A DNA stretch of 63,663 bases from Streptomyces lateritius (GTDB lineage Bacteria > Actinomycetota > Actinomycetes > Streptomycetales > Streptomycetaceae): NCBI RefSeq assembly GCF_014649715.1, contig NZ_BMTO01000001.1:290664-354326 (forward strand), read 5' to 3'. Positions 33,939 through 42,542 of this stretch are shown one piece after another (the first letter of the stretch is position 1; the number at the start of each line of letters is the position of its first letter). Below the pieces are notes generated by a model. It did not search any database. It was not told the DNA's origin and worked only from the letters and a program-made list of their open reading frames with translations. A program made the position numbers and the translations under genes.

Positions 33939-34880
33939 ATGGGACTCACCATCGGCGTCGACATCGGCGGCACGAAGATCGCGGCCGGCGTGGTCGACGA
34001 GGAGGGCAACATCCTCGACACGCACAAGGTGCCCACCCCGCCGACGCCCGAAGGCATCGTCGACGCGATCTGCGCCGCGGTCTCGGAGGCCGGCAAGGGT
34101 CATCAGATCGAGGCTGTCGGCATCGGTGCCGCGGGCTATGTCGACGACAAGCGCGCCACCGTCCTCTTCGCGCCGAACATCGACTGGCGGCACGAGCCGC
34201 TGAAGGACAAGGTCGAGCAGCGGGTCGGCCTGCCCGTCGTCGTCGAGAACGACGCGAACGCGGCGGCCTGGGGCGAGTACCGGTTCGGCGCGGGGCAGGG
34301 ACACGAGGACGTCATCTGCATCACGCTCGGCACCGGGCTCGGCGGCGGCATCATCATCGGCAACAAGCTCCGTCGCGGACGCTTCGGCGTGGCGGCGGAG
34401 TTCGGCCACATCCGGGTCGTCCCGGACGGCCTGCTCTGCGGCTGCGGCAGCCAGGGCTGCTGGGAGCAATACGCCTCCGGGCGCGCGCTCGTCCGGTACG
34501 CGAAGCAGCGCGCCAACGCGACCCCGGAGAACGCCAAGATCCTCCTCGGCCTCGGCGACGGCACGCCGGACGGCATCGAGGGCAAGCACGTCAGTGCCGC
34601 GGCCCGCCAGGGCGACCCGGTGGCCGTGGACTCCTTCCGGGAGCTGGCCCGCTGGGCGGGCGCCGGTCTCGCCGACCTGGCGTCGCTCTTCGACCCCTCC
34701 GCCTTCATCGTCGGCGGCGGCGTCTCCGACGAGGGCGAGCTGGTGCTCGACCCGATTCGGAAGTCCTTCCGCCGCTGGCTGATCGGCGGCACGTACCGGC
34801 CGCACGCCCAGGTGCTCGCGGCCCAGCTCGGCGGAAAGGCCGGACTGGTGGGCGCGGCGGACCTGGCCCGCCAGGGCTGA
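33939..34880 (+). CDS. glkA: ROK-family glucokinase
   Basis: The 313-residue enzyme phosphorylates glucose with ATP. Motifs: the ATP loop GVDIGGTKIAAGVVD at the N-terminus, GTGLGGGIIIGNKLRRG (near 128-144), and the ROK zinc motif GLLCGCGSQGCWE (near 164-176) preceded by the EFGHIRV histidine. In S. coelicolor the orthologue (SCO2126, recalled) is central to carbon catabolite repression. ATG at 33939, where family sequence begins; GAGGGAC lies just upstream. A GC-rich hairpin follows at 34915. Confidence 0.95.
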   Translation: MGLTIGVDIGGTKIAAGVVDEEGNILDTHKVPTPPTPEGIVDAICAAVSEAGKGHQIEAVGIGAAGYVDDKRATVLFAPNIDWRHEPLKDKVEQRVGLPVVVENDANAAAWGEYRFGAGQGHEDVICITLGTGLGGGIIIGNKLRRGRFGVAAEFGHIRVVPDGLLCGCGSQGCWEQYASGRALVRYAKQRANATPENAKILLGLGDGTPDGIEGKHVSAAARQGDPVAVDSFRELARWAGAGLADLASLFDPSAFIVGGGVSDEGELVLDPIRKSFRRWLIGGTYRPHAQVLAAQLGGKAGLVGAADLARQG

Positions 34881-34914
34881 GACCGCGCCAGGACCGAGTC
34901 ACCGTAAGACCTCA

Positions 34915-34950
34915 CCGCCCGCCGCGCCCCTCGGGGAGCGGCGGGCGGTT
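34915..34950 (+). terminator. Terminator hairpin after glkA
   Basis: CCGCCCGCCGC (34915-34925) pairs with GCGGCGGGCGG (34938-34948) and TT follows. It lies just ahead of the next gene's -10-like TATGTT (34955-34960). Confidence 0.65.
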
Positions 34951-34967
34951 GTCGTATGTTGCTTGCC

Positions 34968-35726
34968 ATGGCGATCACTGACCTGCCCAACTCCCGCACC
35001 GAGGAGGACGGTTCGGCCGTCGTCCGGGTGCTCAGCTACAACGTCCGCTCCCTGCGGGACGACGAGGACGCCCTCGCCCGGGTCATCCGGGCCTGCGCGC
35101 CCGACCTCGTGTTCGTCCAGGAGGCGCCACGCTTCTTCCGCTGGCGCAAGCACGCCGCCCGGCTGGCCGCCAAGAGCGAACTCCTCGTCCTGAGCGGCGG
35201 GGCCACGGCCGCCGGGCCCCTGCTGATGTGCTCGCTGCGGGCCACCGTCGAGCGAGCCGAGGACGTCCTGCTGCCGCTCACCCCGGGACTGCACCGCCGC
35301 GGCTTCGCGACCGCCGTCGTACGGTTCGCCGGCGCCCGGGTCGGGCTGATCAGCTGTCATCTCAGCCTGCGGGCGGACGAGCGGTACGCCCAGGCCGGGA
35401 TGCTCCTCGACCGGGTCGCCGCGATGGACGCCCCGCACACGATCGTGGCCGGCGATCTCAACGAGCGCCCGGACGGCCGGAGCTTCAGCCGGCTGACGAA
35501 GGAGCTCCAGGACGGCTGGGCGGTCAGCCCGTGGGGCGGTGAGTACACCTCGACCCCCACGGACCCGCACCAGCGCATCGACGCGATCCTGGCCACGCCG
35601 GGCGTGGAGTTCCTCGGCTGCGGCGTCCCGACGGACCTCCCCGAGGCGGACCTCAAGGCGGCGACGGACCACCTGCCGGTCCTCGCGGCGGTCAGGATCC
35701 CCGCGGCCGGGACCTCCGCGAGCTGA
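34968..35726 (+). CDS. Endonuclease/exonuclease/phosphatase (EEP) family protein
   Basis: The 252-residue protein has the EEP fold: VLSYNVRSLRDD, the metal-binding glutamate in VFVQEAPRF, ISCHLSLRADER, VAGDLNERPDG, and the terminal DHLPVLA catalytic histidine. Members cut DNA, RNA, phospholipids or inositol phosphates, and the substrate cannot be told here. The ATG at 34968 is chosen because a -10-like TATGTT ends seven bases upstream, giving a leaderless transcript; an ATG at 34956 falls inside that box. Confidence 0.85.
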   Translation: MAITDLPNSRTEEDGSAVVRVLSYNVRSLRDDEDALARVIRACAPDLVFVQEAPRFFRWRKHAARLAAKSELLVLSGGATAAGPLLMCSLRATVERAEDVLLPLTPGLHRRGFATAVVRFAGARVGLISCHLSLRADERYAQAGMLLDRVAAMDAPHTIVAGDLNERPDGRSFSRLTKELQDGWAVSPWGGEYTSTPTDPHQRIDAILATPGVEFLGCGVPTDLPEADLKAATDHLPVLAAVRIPAAGTSAS

Positions 35727-35737
35727 AGGACAGCTCC

Positions 35738-36440
<703 letters not shown>

Positions 36441-36448
<8 letters not shown>

Positions 36449-37307
36449 CGCTCGTGCTCCCCTTCTCGCCGACGACGTCCGGAGCGAGCCGGCCGATGAA
36501 CGCCCAGCTCTCCTCGAAGATCCGCTCCGCATCGTGGTCCAACGTCGCCACGTGGTAGCTCTGTTCCAGGAGGACCTCCTTCACGTCCGTGGAGGAGACC
36601 CGGCTCAGGATGCGGGCCGAGTCGGCCGGTGGCACCACATGGTCCTGGGGGCTGTGCAGCACCACCATCGGCTGCGTGACCTGCGGCAGCTCGGCGTCCA
36701 CGATCCGGAAGAACTGCCGCAGCGAGTACGCCGCGTGCAGCGGCACCTTGTCGTACGCGATCTCCTTCACGCCCTCCTTGGCGATGTCGCTGGCGATGCC
36801 GTTCGTCGAGGGGACGAAGTGGCGGACCACCGGCAGCGCGTGCGCCGCGACGCCGTGCACCTTGTTGCCCGGGTTCACCAGGACGATGCCCCGCACGGCG
36901 TCCCCGTGCTTGGCCGCCAGGCGCAGCGTCAGCGCCCCGCCCATCGACAGGCCGAAGACGAAGACCTGCTCGCAGCGCGCCAGCAGCTCCTCGAGCGCCC
37001 GGTCCACCTCCGCGTACCAGTCCTGCCAGGTGGTGAGCTGCATGTCCTCCCAGCGGGTGCCGTGCCCGGGCAGCAGCGGCAGGGACACCGTCACTCCCCG
37101 CGCGGCCAGATACTCGGCCCAGGGCCGCAGCGACTGCGGGGAACCGGTGAATCCGTGACAGAGAAGGACGCCGACCTCTCCGCCTTCGTGGCGGTACGGC
37201 TCGGCTCCAGGAAGGACCGGCACCGGGGTCTCCTGTTCGGGGTTCGGCTTCGGGGATTCGGCTTCGGGGATCCGACGAAGCGACGGGACAAGGGGAAGGA
37301 CCTTCAC
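36441..37307 (-). CDS. Alpha/beta hydrolase (carboxylesterase or monoacylglycerol lipase type)
   Basis: The 288-residue protein has GVLLCHGFTGSPQSLRPW (oxyanion region), the nucleophile elbow FGLSMGGALTL, an acid in SPQDHVVPP and a catalytic histidine in EQSYHVATLDHD. It resembles carboxylesterases of the EstA or Est30 type that act on short acyl esters or monoacylglycerol. It has no signal peptide. The start is uncertain: the GTG at 37307 gives a reasonable N-terminus but no ribosome site, and the frame is open upstream. It is divergent from the acyltransferase gene. Confidence 0.85.
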
Positions 37308-37435
37308 CGTACGCGACCGGACCGACACCGACCAGGGCCGTTCGCACGAAGGTGCCCGGCCGTCGGCCGCTCCCGCGGGGGGATGGGGGACAAGGCGGGA
37401 TAAGGTCTGTTCGACGGCACACGGAAGGTACTCGA

Positions 37436-38182
37436 GTGATCTACGGCGCAATGAAGTTCTCCATCGGAGGGTCACTGAAGCTCGCCTTCAGGCCCTGGGT
37501 GGAGGGCCTCGAGAACATTCCCGCCGAGGGGCCGGCGATCCTCGCGAGCAACCACCTGTCCTTCTCGGACTCCTTCTTCCTGCCCGCCGTGCTCGACCGC
37601 AAGGTCACCTTCATCGCCAAGGCCGAGTACTTCACCTCGCCCGGCGTCAAGGGCAAGCTCACCGCCGCCTTCTTCAAGGGCGTCGGCCAGCTCCCGGTGG
37701 ACCGCTCCGGCGCGCGCGGCGCCGGCGAGGCGGCCATCAAGGCCGGTATCGACGTCATCGAGAAGGGCGGGCTCTTCGGCATCTACCCCGAGGGCACCCG
37801 CTCGCCGGACGGCCGCCTCTACCGCGGCAAGCCCGGCGGCCTGGCGCGCGTGGCCCTGGCCACCGGCGCGCCGGTCATCCCGGTCGCCATGATCGACACG
37901 GAGAAGATCCAGCCACCCGGCAAGGTCGTCCCCAAGCTGATGCGTCCGGGAATCCGGATCGGCAAGCCGCTGGACTTCAGCCGCTACCACGGCATGGAAG
38001 GGGACCGCTTCATCCTCCGCTCGGTGACCGACGAGGTCATGTACGAGATCATGAAGCTGTCCGGCCAGGAGTACGTGGACATCTACGCGACCGCCGCCAA
38101 GCGGCAGCTCGCGGAGGCCGAGAAGGCCGCCAAGGAGGCCGTGAGAGAAGAGATCGCGGCGCGGGAAGAGTCCGGCGCCTGA
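37436..38182 (+). CDS. 1-acyl-sn-glycerol-3-phosphate acyltransferase (PlsC family)
   Basis: The 248-residue protein has the acyltransferase motifs: NHLSFSDSFF (the HX4D catalytic pair), FIAKAEYF, GIYPEGTRSPDGRL and GAPVIPVAMIDT. It transfers an acyl chain to lysophosphatidate or a similar acceptor at the inner face of the membrane. The mycobacterial counterpart by position is Rv2182c. GTG at 37436 with GGAAGG upstream; the open extension to 37352 lacks family features. A two-component system follows 36 bases on. Confidence 0.92.
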   Translation: MIYGAMKFSIGGSLKLAFRPWVEGLENIPAEGPAILASNHLSFSDSFFLPAVLDRKVTFIAKAEYFTSPGVKGKLTAAFFKGVGQLPVDRSGARGAGEAAIKAGIDVIEKGGLFGIYPEGTRSPDGRLYRGKPGGLARVALATGAPVIPVAMIDTEKIQPPGKVVPKLMRPGIRIGKPLDFSRYHGMEGDRFILRSVTDEVMYEIMKLSGQEYVDIYATAAKRQLAEAEKAAKEAVREEIAAREESGA

Positions 38183-38218
38183 TCCTTGCGGGGGAGCGTC
38201 GGGCGGGGGGTGGGGGAG

Positions 38219-39439
38219 ATGGCCAAGCGCGAGCGTGTCGTGCGGATGTCGGTCGAGCAGCCGCTGTGGCGAGCGCTCACCGCGTACCGCGTTCTGACGA
38301 TGATCTACGCGGTCCTGATCTTCGTCTTCGGCCGTGAACGGTACGAGCGGCCGTGGGTGGCCGTCGCCTTCCTCGCGGTCATGTGCGTCTGGACGCTGGC
38401 CACGCTGCCGAAGGTGGCGAACGCGGCCAGCTGCACCAGGCGCTTCCTCGTCGCCGACCTGACGGTCGCCCTGACCGGCATTCTGCTCACCCCGCTCGCC
38501 GACGAGCAGGCGCGGAGCGTCGACGGCCCGACGCTGCCGTCGATATGGACGGCCGGTGCCGTCCTCGCGTACGCGATCAAGGGCGGCTGGCGCTGGGCCG
38601 GATTCGCCTCCTCGCTCGTCGCCGTCGCCAACCTCGTCGAGCGCGGCAGCCCCAGCCGGGACACCCTCCACAACGTGCTGCTGGTGTGGGTGGCATCCAT
38701 CGCCATCGGGTACGTCGTCGAGGTCGCCCGCGCCTCCGAGCGGACGCTCGCCCGGGCGCTGGAGATCGAGGCGGCGACCCGGGAGCGCGAGCGTCTGGCC
38801 CGGGACATCCACGACAGCGTGCTCCAGGTCCTCGCGATGGTGCAGCGGCGCGGCACGGCCCTGGGCGGCGAGGCCGCCGAACTGGGCCGGATGGCCGGCG
38901 AGCAGGAGGTCGCCCTCCGTACGCTCGTCGCCGGCGGCCTCACCCGCCCGTCGCTGGTCTCCGAGGACGAGTCCGAGGGAGCGGTGGTGCGGTACGTCGA
39001 CGACCCCGACGACGAGGTGGACGCGGACTGCCCGGTCGATCTGCGGACCCTGCTCGCCCCGCGCGCCGGGGCCAAGGTCACGCTCGCGGACCCGGGCGCC
39101 CCGGTCCTGCTCCCGCAGCCCGCCGCCCGTGAACTGGCCGCCGCCGTCGGCGCCGCCCTGGACAATGTCCGGGTGCACGCGGGCGACGGCGCCCGGGCGT
39201 GGATCCTGGTCGAGGACTGGCCGGACGAGGTGATCGTCACGGTCCGGGACGACGGGCCGGGCATCCCGGAAGGGCGGCTCGCGCAGGCGGAGGGCGAGGG
39301 CCGGATGGGCGTCGCCCTGTCCATCCGGGGGAGACTGCGGGATCTGGGCGGTACGGCCGAGCTGATCTCGGTCCCCGGTCAGGGCACGGAAGTCGAGTTG
39401 AAGGTGCCGCGGGAGCGCGGGACCCACGGGGGAAGGTGA
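38219..39439 (+). CDS. macS: Sensor histidine kinase, MacS-like
   Basis: The 406-residue protein has about five membrane helices (residues 20-165), a HisKA_3-type dimerisation helix with the phospho-acceptor H198 in LARDIHDSVLQVLAM, and a C-terminal ATPase domain (ALDNVRVHAG N-box, VRDDGPGIPEG G-box). It would phosphorylate the downstream LuxR-type regulator. In S. coelicolor this pair, MacS/MacR (SCO2121/SCO2120 as I recall), controls morphogenesis and actinorhodin. The start is uncertain: ATG at 38219 has a purine-rich GGGGGAG directly against it, while the GTG at 38210 is an alternative. Confidence 0.88.
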   Translation: MAKRERVVRMSVEQPLWRALTAYRVLTMIYAVLIFVFGRERYERPWVAVAFLAVMCVWTLATLPKVANAASCTRRFLVADLTVALTGILLTPLADEQARSVDGPTLPSIWTAGAVLAYAIKGGWRWAGFASSLVAVANLVERGSPSRDTLHNVLLVWVASIAIGYVVEVARASERTLARALEIEAATRERERLARDIHDSVLQVLAMVQRRGTALGGEAAELGRMAGEQEVALRTLVAGGLTRPSLVSEDESEGAVVRYVDDPDDEVDADCPVDLRTLLAPRAGAKVTLADPGAPVLLPQPAARELAAAVGAALDNVRVHAGDGARAWILVEDWPDEVIVTVRDDGPGIPEGRLAQAEGEGRMGVALSIRGRLRDLGGTAELISVPGQGTEVELKVPRERGTHGGR

Positions 39440-39447
39440 ACGGACAC

Positions 39448-40170
39448 ATGAGCGAGCAGCAGGTGGATCAGCAGGTGGATGAGCAGGTGGAACAGCGGCA
39501 GGCGGCCGGACCGATCAGGGTGATGGTCGTCGACGACCACCCGATGTGGCGGGACGCGGTCGCCCGCGACCTCGCCGAGGCGGGCTTCGACGTGGTCGCC
39601 ACGGCCGGTGACGGCGAGCAGGCCGTGCGCCGGGCCGGGGCCGTCGGCCCGGACGTCCTGGTCCTGGACCTCAACCTGCCCGCCAAGCCGGGCGTCCAGG
39701 TGTGCAAGGAGCTGGTCGCCGCCGACCCCAGGCTGCGGGTCCTGGTGCTCTCCGCGAGCGGTGAGCACGCCGACGTCCTGGAGGCGGTCAAGTCCGGGGC
39801 CACCGGTTATCTCCTCAAGTCCGCCAGCACGGCCGAGCTGATCGACGCCGTGCGCCGCACCGCCGTCGGCGACCCGGTCTTCACGCCGGGCCTCGCGGGG
39901 CTCGTCCTCGGTGAGTACCGCCGTCTCGCCTCCGAGCCCGCCCCGGCGGCCGGCGCCGACGAGCCGAAGGCCCCGCAGCTCACCGAGCGCGAGACCGAGG
40001 TCCTCCGGCTCGTCGCCAAGGGCCTGAGCTACAAGCAGATCGCCGAACGCCTGGTCATCTCCCACCGGACCGTGCAGAACCACGTCCAGAACACGCTCGG
40101 CAAGCTCCAGCTGCACAATCGCGTCGAGCTGGTCCGGTACGCCATCGAGCGCGGCCTCGACGACGCCTGA
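39448..40170 (+). CDS. macR: LuxR-type response regulator, MacR-like
   Basis: The 240-residue protein has a Gln/Glu-rich N-terminal tail, a receiver domain (about residues 22-140; acid pair D29/D30, phospho-acceptor D74, K124) and a C-terminal LuxR helix-turn-helix (about 175-235; LTERETEVLRLVAKGLSYKQ). ATG at 39448 follows GGAAGGTGA at a suitable distance; a GTG at 39436 overlapping the macS stop is possible. It is the partner of the kinase eight bases upstream. Confidence 0.92.
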   Translation: MSEQQVDQQVDEQVEQRQAAGPIRVMVVDDHPMWRDAVARDLAEAGFDVVATAGDGEQAVRRAGAVGPDVLVLDLNLPAKPGVQVCKELVAADPRLRVLVLSASGEHADVLEAVKSGATGYLLKSASTAELIDAVRRTAVGDPVFTPGLAGLVLGEYRRLASEPAPAAGADEPKAPQLTERETEVLRLVAKGLSYKQIAERLVISHRTVQNHVQNTLGKLQLHNRVELVRYAIERGLDDA

Positions 40171-40246
40171 GCCGCCGGGCGTTCCACCCGACGGCCGGCT
40201 CCAGGCGCCCGGCTCCCGGCGCTCCGACTGTTCACCCTCCATGCCG

Positions 40247-40276
40247 TGTCGGAGTGACCCACGTCACTACTAGCGT
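40247..40276 (+). promoter_or_regulatory. Promoter of the phosphofructokinase gene with inverted repeat in the spacer
   Basis: A -35-like TGTCGG (40247-40252), an 18-base spacer and TAGCGT (40271-40276) form a plausible promoter. The spacer holds AGTGAC-CCAC-GTCACT (40253-40268), a perfect inverted repeat with 6-base arms, placed where a repressor could block the polymerase. Confidence 0.5.
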
Positions 40277-40315
40277 GGGCCGTACACACCGTCCGCCACG
40301 GCGAAGGAGACCTCC

Positions 40316-41344
40316 ATGCACGTCGGCGTACTGACCGGGGGAGGCGACTGCCCCGGTCTCAACGCGGTCATCCGCGGCATCGTCCGCAAGGGCGTCCAGG
40401 AGTACGGCTACGAGTTCACCGGGTTCCGCGACGGCTGGCGCGGTCCCCTGGAAGGCCGCACGGTACGGCTCGACATCCCCGCCGTCCGCGGCATCCTGCC
40501 GCGCGGCGGAACCATCCTCGGCTCCTCCCGCACCAACCCGCTGGCCGAGGACAACGGTATCCGCCGGATCAAGGAGAACCTCGCCAAGAGCGAGATCGAC
40601 GCCCTGATCGCGATCGGCGGCGAGGACACCCTCGGGGTCGCCGCCCGGCTCGTCGACGAGTACGGAGTCCCCTGTGTCGGGGTCCCCAAGACGATCGACA
40701 ACGACCTCTCCGGCACCGACTACACCTTCGGCTTCGACACCGCCGTCGGCATCGCCACCGAGGCCATCGACCGCCTCCACACCACCGCCGAGTCCCATAT
40801 GCGCGTTCTGGTGGTCGAGGTGATGGGGCGTCATGCCGGCTGGATCGCCCTCCACTCCGGGCTCGCCGGCGGCGCGAACGTCATCCTCATCCCCGAGCAG
40901 CGCTTCGACCTCGACCAGGTCTGCGCCTGGGTCACCTCGCGCTTCAAGGCCACGTACGCCCCGATAGTGGTCGTCGCCGAGGGCGCGATGCCCCGGGACG
41001 GGGGGATGGTGCTCAAGGACGGCACCCTCGACTCGTACGGGCACGTCCGGCTTTCGGGCGTGGGGGAGTGGCTCGCCAAGGAGATCGAGCGGCGGACCGG
41101 CAAGGAGGCCCGCACCACTGTCCTCGGTCATGTGCAGCGCGGCGGAACACCCAGTGCGTTCGACCGCTGGCTCGCCACCCGCTTCGGTCTGCACGCCGTC
41201 GAAGCCGTCCGTGACGGCGACTTCGGGAAGATGGTCGCCCTGCGGGGCACGGACATCGTCCGCGTGCCGATCTCCGAGGCGACCGCCCGCCTCAAGACGG
41301 TCGATCCGGCGCTCTACGCGGAGATCGGCGTCTTCTTCGGCTGA
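40316..41344 (+). CDS. 6-phosphofructokinase with PPi-type active-site residues
   Basis: The 342-residue protein is a PfkA-family enzyme (MHVGVLTGGGDCPGLNAVIR, VMGRHAGWIALHSGLAGGA, GHVQRGGTPSAFDR). At the positions that separate phosphate donors it has D104 (in IGGEDTLG) and K125 (in VPKTIDND; Gly124 of the E. coli enzyme). In family knowledge, Asp104 with Lys124 marks pyrophosphate-dependent enzymes such as that of Amycolatopsis methanolica, while ATP-dependent forms have Gly104. Pyrophosphate use is thus predicted, not shown. ATG at 40316 behind GAAGGAGA. It is followed by the D-lactate dehydrogenase-like gene. Confidence 0.9.
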   Translation: MHVGVLTGGGDCPGLNAVIRGIVRKGVQEYGYEFTGFRDGWRGPLEGRTVRLDIPAVRGILPRGGTILGSSRTNPLAEDNGIRRIKENLAKSEIDALIAIGGEDTLGVAARLVDEYGVPCVGVPKTIDNDLSGTDYTFGFDTAVGIATEAIDRLHTTAESHMRVLVVEVMGRHAGWIALHSGLAGGANVILIPEQRFDLDQVCAWVTSRFKATYAPIVVVAEGAMPRDGGMVLKDGTLDSYGHVRLSGVGEWLAKEIERRTGKEARTTVLGHVQRGGTPSAFDRWLATRFGLHAVEAVRDGDFGKMVALRGTDIVRVPISEATARLKTVDPALYAEIGVFFG

Positions 41345-41477
41345 GGCCGGGTCGGGCCGGGTCACCGACCGGATCCGGCCGCCGGCCGGGCCGTGGCCGG
41401 CATGCCACGCGCACCCCCTCCGGGGGCCGTATATTCGCCGGGTACCAGACAAATCCGGCAACCTCCGGAGGGGCCCC

Positions 41478-42500
41478 GTGGACATCCTGGCGTTCGGTGT
41501 GCAGGCGGACGAGAAGCCGCTGATCGAGAAGGGTTTCCACGGCCACCACGACGTCCGCTGCCTGGACGTCTTCCTCACCGAGGACACGGCCCCCATCGCC
41601 ATCGGCTACGAGGCCGTGTCCACCAGCGTCAACGCCGACCTCGGCGCCCGCGTCCTGCAGACCCTCGCCGCGGGCGGCACGAAGCTGATCGCCCAGCGCT
41701 CCACGGGCTTCAACAACATCGACCTCGACGTCGCCGCACGGCTGGGCCTCACCGTCGCCCGGGTCTCGTACTACTCCCCGTACTCCGTCGCCGAGTTCGC
41801 CTGGACCCTGGCGACGGCCGTGAACCGGCGGATCGTCCGCGCCTCCAACCGGACGCGCGACTTCGACTTCCGGCTCGACGGACTGATGGGCCGCGACCTG
41901 CACGGCCGCACCGTCGGCGTCCTCGGCACCGGGAAGATCGGCGAGGCGTTCACCCGGATCGCCCACGGCTTCGGCATGCACCTCCTCGGCTGGGACGTCG
42001 CCGAGAACCCGGCTTGCGCCGGACTCGGCATGGAGTACGTCGACAAGGAGCGGCTCTTCGCCGAGTCCGACCTGATCAGCCTGCACGTACCACTGCTCCC
42101 GGCCACCCGCCGGCTCATCGACGCCGCCGCCCTCAAGGCGATGAAGGACGACGCCATCCTGGTGAACACCAGCCGCGGGGGCCTCGTCGACACCGAGGCG
42201 CTGGTCCGCGAACTGCGCGCCGGCCGGTTCGCCGGGGTGGGACTCGACGTGTACGAGGCGGAGGCCGGGCTCTTCTTCCTCGACAAGTCCCTGGAGGTCG
42301 TCGAGGACGACACCCTCGCCCGCCTGGTGACCTTCCCGAACGTCGTGGTCACCTCGCACCAGGCGTACTACACCGTCGACGCGGTCGGCCAGATCGTCGC
42401 GACCACCGTCCAGAACGTCCTCGACTACGTCGCCGGGCGGCGCAGCGAGAACGTCCTCGTCCCGATGGCACCCACCTCCTGGGTCGTGTCCGGAAAGTAG
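41478..42500 (+). CDS. D-2-hydroxyacid dehydrogenase, D-lactate dehydrogenase-like
   Basis: The 340-residue enzyme has the D-isomer dehydrogenase layout: NAD-binding VGVLGTGKIGEAFTRIAHGF, the catalytic arginine in LVNTSRGGLVDTEAL, the glutamate in GVGLDVYEAEAG, and the histidine in VVTSHQAYYT. The SHQA-aromatic-aromatic-T motif and the whole length fit fermentative D-lactate dehydrogenases, which reduce pyruvate with NADH. GTG at 41478 with GGAGGGG upstream. It lies 133 bases after the phosphofructokinase gene; the two may act together when respiration slows. Confidence 0.88.
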   Translation: MDILAFGVQADEKPLIEKGFHGHHDVRCLDVFLTEDTAPIAIGYEAVSTSVNADLGARVLQTLAAGGTKLIAQRSTGFNNIDLDVAARLGLTVARVSYYSPYSVAEFAWTLATAVNRRIVRASNRTRDFDFRLDGLMGRDLHGRTVGVLGTGKIGEAFTRIAHGFGMHLLGWDVAENPACAGLGMEYVDKERLFAESDLISLHVPLLPATRRLIDAAALKAMKDDAILVNTSRGGLVDTEALVRELRAGRFAGVGLDVYEAEAGLFFLDKSLEVVEDDTLARLVTFPNVVVTSHQAYYTVDAVGQIVATTVQNVLDYVAGRRSENVLVPMAPTSWVVSGK

Positions 42501-42542
42501 CGCCGTCTGCCCGCGGGCCGGGCGGGACTTCACGGACACGGC

